Source of the DNA: Rhodothermales bacterium
Lineage (GTDB): Bacteria > Bacteroidota > Rhodothermia > Rhodothermales > Bin80
Reading direction: 5' to 3'
Assembly (NCBI GenBank): GCA_028278205.1
Contig: JANQES010000038.1
Coordinates: forward strand, 42,881 to 106,880
DNA length: 64,000 nucleotides
The translations under genes and the position numbers were made by a program. The first letter of the stretch is position 1, and each line of letters begins with the position of its first letter. A model generated the notes under the pieces. It was not told the origin of the DNA, did no database searches, and saw only the letters and a list, made by a program, of their open reading frames with translations. Shown one piece after another: positions 60,191 to 64,000 of this stretch.

Positions 60191-61246
60191 ATGACCTGGG
60201 AACAACGCTGGCATCCTTTGCGCGAAGAATGGGTGATCGTCGCGGCGCATCGCCAGGATCGTCCCTGGCGCGGCGAAACCGTCGATGATGCGCGGGAGGC
60301 AGTGCCGGCGTATGTGCCGGATTGTTATTTCTGCCCCGGCAACACGCGGGTGAGCGGGGCGCGGAATCCGGCGTATACCCATACGTTCGTTTTCGATAAT
60401 GATCATCCCTGTGTGGGGCCGGCGGCGCCGCGCGCCCTGGCGATGCCCGCCGGGGTGTACCGCAACCGTCCGGCGGACGGCCTCGCGCGGGTGGTCTGCT
60501 ACAGCCCCCACCACAACCTCACCCTGGCCGAACTATCGCCTGCCGGCATCGACATCCTGCTGCAAACCTGGCAAACGCAATATCGCGACCTGGGCGAGCG
60601 GCCCGGTATCAATCACGTGCTGATTTTTGAGAATAAAGGCGAGGTCGTCGGCGTGTCGAACCCGCACCCGCACGGGCAGATTTATGCGACCAACTTCGTG
60701 TTCAAGTTCATCGAAACCGAGACGAAGGCCGGGCAGAGGCACCTGGCCGAGACGGGGCGTGTGCTGTTTCAGGATATTCTCACGGCGGAGGTGGTCGACG
60801 GGCGGCGCATCCTCTACGAGAATGAGGCCGCTATCGTCTTCGTGCCGTATTTCGCGCGGTATGCCTACGAGGTGTACGTTGCGCCCCGCGCCACCCATCC
60901 CAGCCTCGCCGCCCTCACCGATGAGGAAAGGCTGGGTCTGGCGCATGCCCTGAAGCACATCCTGGTGAAGTACGACAACCTGTGGCGGATGCCTTTTCCT
61001 TACGTGATGGCTCTCCATCAGGCCCCCACCGACGGCAGCGAATATCCAGGCTTCCACTTTCACATTGAATTTCACCCTCCCCTGCGCAAGCCCAACCTTC
61101 TGAAGTATCTGGCGGGCCCTGAAATCGGCGGTGGCAATTTTCTCAGCGACACCTCGCCGGAGGAAAAAGCCGCTGAACTGCGGGCTTTGCCGGAGAGGCA
61201 TTATAAAGACGTAAAACGTGAGGGAGCTTCGCGCCAACCTTTTTAA
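60191..61246 (+). CDS. galT: galactose-1-phosphate uridylyltransferase
   Basis: 351 residues. CYFCPGN (Cys45, Cys48) is the Zn site and [15 protein letters not shown] (His159, His161 with Gln163) the nucleotidylated-His motif of Gal[12 protein letters not shown] and [16 protein letters not shown], the mid [25 protein letters not shown] and [20 protein letters not shown] are all typical. The enzyme exchanges UMP between UDP-glucose and galactose-1-phosphate in the Leloir pathway. The last residues, [13 protein letters not shown], come from a family B repeat arm, so the natural end was probably near HYK. It forms a pair with the sugar kinase downstream. Confidence 0.93.
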   Translation: MTWEQRWHPLREEWVIVAAHRQDRPWRGETVDDAREAVPAYVPDCYFCPGNTRVSGARNPAYTHTFVFDNDHPCVGPAAPRALAMPAGVYRNRPADGLARVVCYSPHHNLTLAELSPAGIDILLQTWQTQYRDLGERPGINHVLIFENKGEVVGVSNPHPHGQIYATNFVFKFIETETKAGQRHLAETGRVLFQDILTAEVVDGRRILYENEAAIVFVPYFARYAYEVYVAPRATHPSLAALTDEERLGLAHALKHILVKYDNLWRMPFPYVMALHQAPTDGSEYPGFHFHIEFHPPLRKPNLLKYLAGPEIGGGNFLSDTSPEEKAAELRALPERHYKDVKREGASRQPF

Positions 61247-61307
61247 AGGCACCCTCACGTTTACTTCGTCAGTCGCTCCGCTCGTTTCACGTTTTACGTT
61301 TCACGCT
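61209..61307. repeat. family B inverted repeat overlapping the galT 3' end
   Basis: ACGTAAAACGTGAGGGAGC at the left lies inside the galT reading frame; GGCACCCTCACG and the 25-bp module at 61260-61284 and TCACGTTTTACGTTTCACGC form the right side. It extends to 33 bases before the kinase start. Confidence 0.85.
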
Positions 61308-61339
61308 ATAGTTTTACCCAATCTTGAACGGCGCACCCG

Positions 61340-62809
61340 ATGTACCAACCCCTCACCGGATCCATCCACCATCTTCCCGACGCAGGTGCGTTTGTGGATT
61401 TGCTCAATGCGCTTGATCGGCATCCCACCCCGGAAGCCCGCGCGCTTTTCGATCCGGAGGGCGATCTGGTGGTGACGCGGGCGCCGGGCCGGTTGGACGT
61501 GATGGGCGGCATCGCCGATTATTCGGGTTCGCTGGTGTTGCAATGGCCGCTCCGGGAGGCCACGCGGGTGGCGCTTCAGCGAGATCCAGAGCGGATCATT
61601 CGTCTGGTGAGTCTGGGGGGCGAGGCGAACCAGCGGGGCATCGCCTTCGAAATGCCGCTCGCTGATTTTGAAGACGGCGGGCAGCCCATCGATTACGCAG
61701 CGGCGCAGGCTTATTTCCGGCGCGATCCGGCCCGGTGGTGGGCGGCGTATGCCGCCGGGGTTTTTCTGGTGTTGATGCGGGAAAAAGGCATCACCTTTCG
61801 CGAAGGCGCGCGCCTGTTGATCGACTCCGACGTGCCCGAAGGCAAAGGTGTCAGTTCGTCGGCAGCGTTGGAGGTGGCGGTGATGCAAGCCGTGACGGCT
61901 GCTTTCGATATCGATCTGACGCCGCATGCGCTGGCGTTGCTGTGCCAGAAGGTGGAAAACCTCGTCGTGGGTGCGCCGTGCGGGGTGATGGATCAGATGA
62001 CCGCCGCGTGCGGGCCGTCCCATCGACTGCTGGCCTTACGCTGCCAGCCTGCCGATCTTCAGGGGATGGTAGCGTTGCCGGAAGGCGTGGCCGTCTGGGG
62101 TTTGGATTCGGGCATCCGCCACGCCGTCTCCGGGTCGGATTACGGCTCGGTGCGGGTGGGCGCGTTCATGGGCTACCGGATCATCGCCGACCGTGCCGGT
62201 CTGGCTGTCGTCCCCGGTGCGTCCGGCGGTCCGGTGCAGATCACCGATCCGCTGTGGCAGGGCTACCTGGCCAACCTGACGCCGTCTACTTTCGAACAGC
62301 ACTACGCGGCCCATCTCCCGCAGACGATGACGGGCGCAGCTTTCATCAATACCTATCACGGCACCACCGACCCCGTCACCCGCATCGACCCGTCGCACAC
62401 CTACGCCGTGCGCGCGCCTACCGCCCATCCCATCTACGAGCATTTCCGCGTGCAGGCCTTCGCCGCCTTGCTGGATCTTTCCATCAGCGAACGCCGCCTC
62501 GCTGTACTGGGCGAGTTGATGCGCCAATCGCACGCCAGCTATTCCGCCTGCGGCCTGGGCTCGGACGGCACCGACCGGCTGGTGGCGATGGTGGAGGAGA
62601 TGGGTCCCCCAAGTGGGCTTTACGGCGCCAAGATCACCGGCGGCGGCAGCGGCGGCACCGTGGCCGTCCTGGGCCGCGCCGAGGCACAGGACGCCGTCGA
62701 GGCTATCGCCGCGCGGTATGCCCAGGAAACAGGCCATCGCCCCGTGATCTTCGCCGGTTCATCGCCGGGGGCAGCGGCGTTTGGGGTGTTGGGGTTGCGG
62801 GCGATCTAG
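61340..62809 (+). CDS. GHMP sugar kinase, galactokinase/arabinokinase-like
   Basis: 489 residues. Residues about 48-66, [20 protein letters not shown], match the sugar-binding motif of plant L-arabinokinases ([16 protein letters not shown]) instead of the PGRVNLIGEHTDYxGG of ordinary galactokinases. [19 protein letters not shown] (about 165) is the ATP-binding motif and [13 protein letters not shown] (about 434) the third GHMP motif. The gene follows galT directly. It may phosphorylate galactose, L-arabinose or another sugar at C1. The length (489) is longer than bacterial GalK (about 390). The stop overlaps that of the convergent SDR gene at CTAG. Confidence 0.85.
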   Translation: MYQPLTGSIHHLPDAGAFVDLLNALDRHPTPEARALFDPEGDLVVTRAPGRLDVMGGIADYSGSLVLQWPLREATRVALQRDPERIIRLVSLGGEANQRGIAFEMPLADFEDGGQPIDYAAAQAYFRRDPARWWAAYAAGVFLVLMREKGITFREGARLLIDSDVPEGKGVSSSAALEVAVMQAVTAAFDIDLTPHALALLCQKVENLVVGAPCGVMDQMTAACGPSHRLLALRCQPADLQGMVALPEGVAVWGLDSGIRHAVSGSDYGSVRVGAFMGYRIIADRAGLAVVPGASGGPVQITDPLWQGYLANLTPSTFEQHYAAHLPQTMTGAAFINTYHGTTDPVTRIDPSHTYAVRAPTAHPIYEHFRVQAFAALLDLSISERRLAVLGELMRQSHASYSACGLGSDGTDRLVAMVEEMGPPSGLYGAKITGGGSGGTVAVLGRAEAQDAVEAIAARYAQETGHRPVIFAGSSPGAAAFGVLGLRAI

Positions 62810-63639
62810 CTCGTTTGTTCTTCCAGAAGCCCAAACTGCGCCTTGATGCCGCCGATGAATGTGGCGTCGTCCAGTGCCTTGCGGTTGTCGAGCAACTGGA
62901 CTGCATCCTCGCCCGCTCGGTAGCGCAGCGTATCGGTGCCGTCGGTGACCGCGTTCCAAATGATCTCAGAGACGACGACAGGTTCTGATGCCTGAAGGGT
63001 GTTTTCACCCGCCCATGCGGCCATCAGCTTCTGCACGGTTCCCTGGTATTCCTCGACGCTTTCATCATTGACAAAATCGAAAGAACGCCCGCCGAAGTCT
63101 GTCGCAATCATGCCGGGTTCGACGATCTTTACCTTCACGCCAAAAGGCTCCAGTTCGTAGTGCAGCGACTCAGATAAGCCCTCGACGGCGAACTTCGTCC
63201 CGTGATAGAGCGTGCCCAGCGGGAAGGTCATCTGCCCGCCGATGGATGAGATGTTGACGATGGTGCCGGACTTTTGCGCACGCATGTGCGGCAAAACCGC
63301 CTTCGTCACAGCCAAAAGGCCGATCACGTTGGTGTCGAACTGACGCCGGATTTTGTCCATCGGGAAGAGTTCAAGCGGGCCGTAGGCGCCGTAGCCGGCA
63401 TTGTTGAGCAGCACATCGATTGTGCCGAAACGGTTGAGCCCTTCAGCCACAGCGGCGTCGATGGAGGTGGTGTCCGTCACATCGAGGCGGGTGACGAGGA
63501 CGTTGTCGAGTTGGGTCAACTCCTCTTCCTTGTGCGGGCTGCGCATCGTGGCGATGACGTTCCAGCCTTTCTGCTGAAAGTATTTCGCGGTGGTTTTGCC
63601 GATGCCGCTGCTGGCGCCTGTAATCAGAATCGTTTTCAT
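62806..63639 (-). CDS. SDR family oxidoreductase
   Basis: 277 residues. TILITGASSGIGKTTAKYFQQKGWNVIATMRS is the NADP-type SDR start. IDVLLNNAGYGAYGPLE, GTIVNISSIGGQMTFPLGTLYHGTKFAVEGLSESLHYELEPFGVKVKIVEPGMIATDF give Ser, Tyr, Lys and the family turns. It is a classical SDR of the type often called NADP-dependent or retinol-like; substrate unknown. The ATG at 63639 is preferred to 63732 because the Rossmann motif begins at once. It is convergent with the kinase gene, with stop codons sharing CTAG. Confidence 0.9.
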   Translation of the reverse strand: MKTILITGASSGIGKTTAKYFQQKGWNVIATMRSPHKEEELTQLDNVLVTRLDVTDTTSIDAAVAEGLNRFGTIDVLLNNAGYGAYGPLELFPMDKIRRQFDTNVIGLLAVTKAVLPHMRAQKSGTIVNISSIGGQMTFPLGTLYHGTKFAVEGLSESLHYELEPFGVKVKIVEPGMIATDFGGRSFDFVNDESVEEYQGTVQKLMAAWAGENTLQASEPVVVSEIIWNAVTDGTDTLRYRAGEDAVQLLDNRKALDDATFIGGIKAQFGLLEEQTS

Positions 63640-63868
63640 GGTTCTATCGGGATGGTGATGTCGTGTGGTTGGTTGAAAGCGCTCAGAACGAACGCTTGAA
63701 GGAAATCTACACGGCCACAAATCTGCTGTCACTAGCGAAGCGCGCCAATGATCTAGCAGATGGCGCCAATCTGCGGGCTTCCGGGTGTGAGGGTCTTTTG
63801 ATCTCGGCGTGGTGGTATGATTCTGTGTTGTTGTCCTTTTGGCTTGATCCCCCGGATCCCCGGATCGT

Positions 63869-63900
63869 GGTCCGGGGCAGGCTCGGTCCGGGGCAGGCTC
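63869..63900. repeat. two tandem 16-bp repeats
   Basis: GGTCCGGGGCAGGCTC occurs twice in perfect tandem. Upstream GATCCCCCGGATCCCCGGATC is a GC palindromic cluster. Spacer 63640-64000 holds no gene. Confidence 0.7.
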
Positions 63901-63940
63901 TGGACCAAAAGATCAAGACGCTACCCGCTGGGCCGTGTAA

Positions 63941-63979
63941 AGACGTTCCATGTTTTAGAGACGTTCCATGTACCGTCTC
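63941..63979. repeat. direct and inverted repeats at the window end
   Basis: AGACGTTCCATGT occurs at 63941 and 63959, 18 bases apart. AGAGACG near 63957 pairs with CGTCTCT near 63973. The pattern suggests the start of another palindromic repeat that continues outside the window. Confidence 0.5.
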
Positions 63980-64000
63980 TACGGCACGCGCTCAACGGTG

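Overview
The window is high-GC bacterial DNA with 46 protein-coding genes I can support. I see no rRNA, tRNA or CRISPR array. TonB-dependent receptors with a carboxypeptidase-like N-terminal domain, a DUF4249 lipoprotein directly after one of them, a PorV/PorQ-like outer-membrane protein and a FlgD/T9SS-like C-terminal domain all point to the Bacteroidota side, most plausibly a marine or halophilic Rhodothermota/Rhodothermales-like organism. The many sulfatases and the DUF1080, ThuA/PQQ, PSD1/DUF1553 and DUF1501 proteins are the set typical of polysaccharide-degrading Planctomycetota and Verrucomicrobiota, but they also occur in marine Rhodothermota. Taxonomy is inference only.

Layout. Positions 1-7407 hold two outer-membrane uptake or secretion clusters: TBDR tail, secreted FlgD-like protein and PorV; then TBDR with DUF4249. 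Positions 7512-19297 are a carbohydrate-acid cluster: a YiaK-like diketogulonate reductase, a Gfo/Idh/MocA dehydrogenase, a two-domain esterase, a PhyH dioxygenase, a sulfatase, an Asp-box (sialidase-like) protein with a LamG end, and a complete TRAP transporter. A higBA toxin-antitoxin pair follows at 19422-20130. Positions 20292-30637 carry a GH92 mannosidase, a DUF4097-like protein, a GarR-like reductase, a lactonase, a thioredoxin-like protein, another Gfo/Idh/MocA protein, a small membrane transporter and an aldo/keto reductase. Positions 30785-47736 are a glycoside-processing block: two DUF1080 proteins, ThuA-PQQ dehydrogenase, TIM-barrel isomerase, Tat-exported Gfo/Idh/MocA protein, a sulfatase, a CBM9-like protein, an SDR, and a large SGNH-PQQ-HEAT-cytochrome c lipoprotein. 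Positions 47768-48823 hold remnants: an orphan NadS-like antitoxin and a truncated DUF1016 gene. Positions 48887-59153 carry two more sulfatases, an RraA-like aldolase, a GH10 xylanase and a PSD1/DUF1501 pair. Positions 59309-63639 end the window with an SDR, galT, a GHMP sugar kinase and a second SDR.

Together the genes suggest uptake of sulfated, acetylated plant or algal glycans and oxidative processing of the sugars (3-keto glycoside chemistry, sugar acids, galactose or arabinose phosphates). No transcriptional regulator other than antitoxins is present.

The most unusual feature is between the genes. Most longer spacers contain large inverted repeats whose arms are degenerate tandem heptamers. 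At least eight unrelated-looking sequence families share the 7-bp period. Many arms start exactly at the stop codon of the upstream gene, several end at the start codon of the next gene, and some are nested in one another. Other repeat DNA lies in frame inside a PSD1 gene and at the 3' end of galT.
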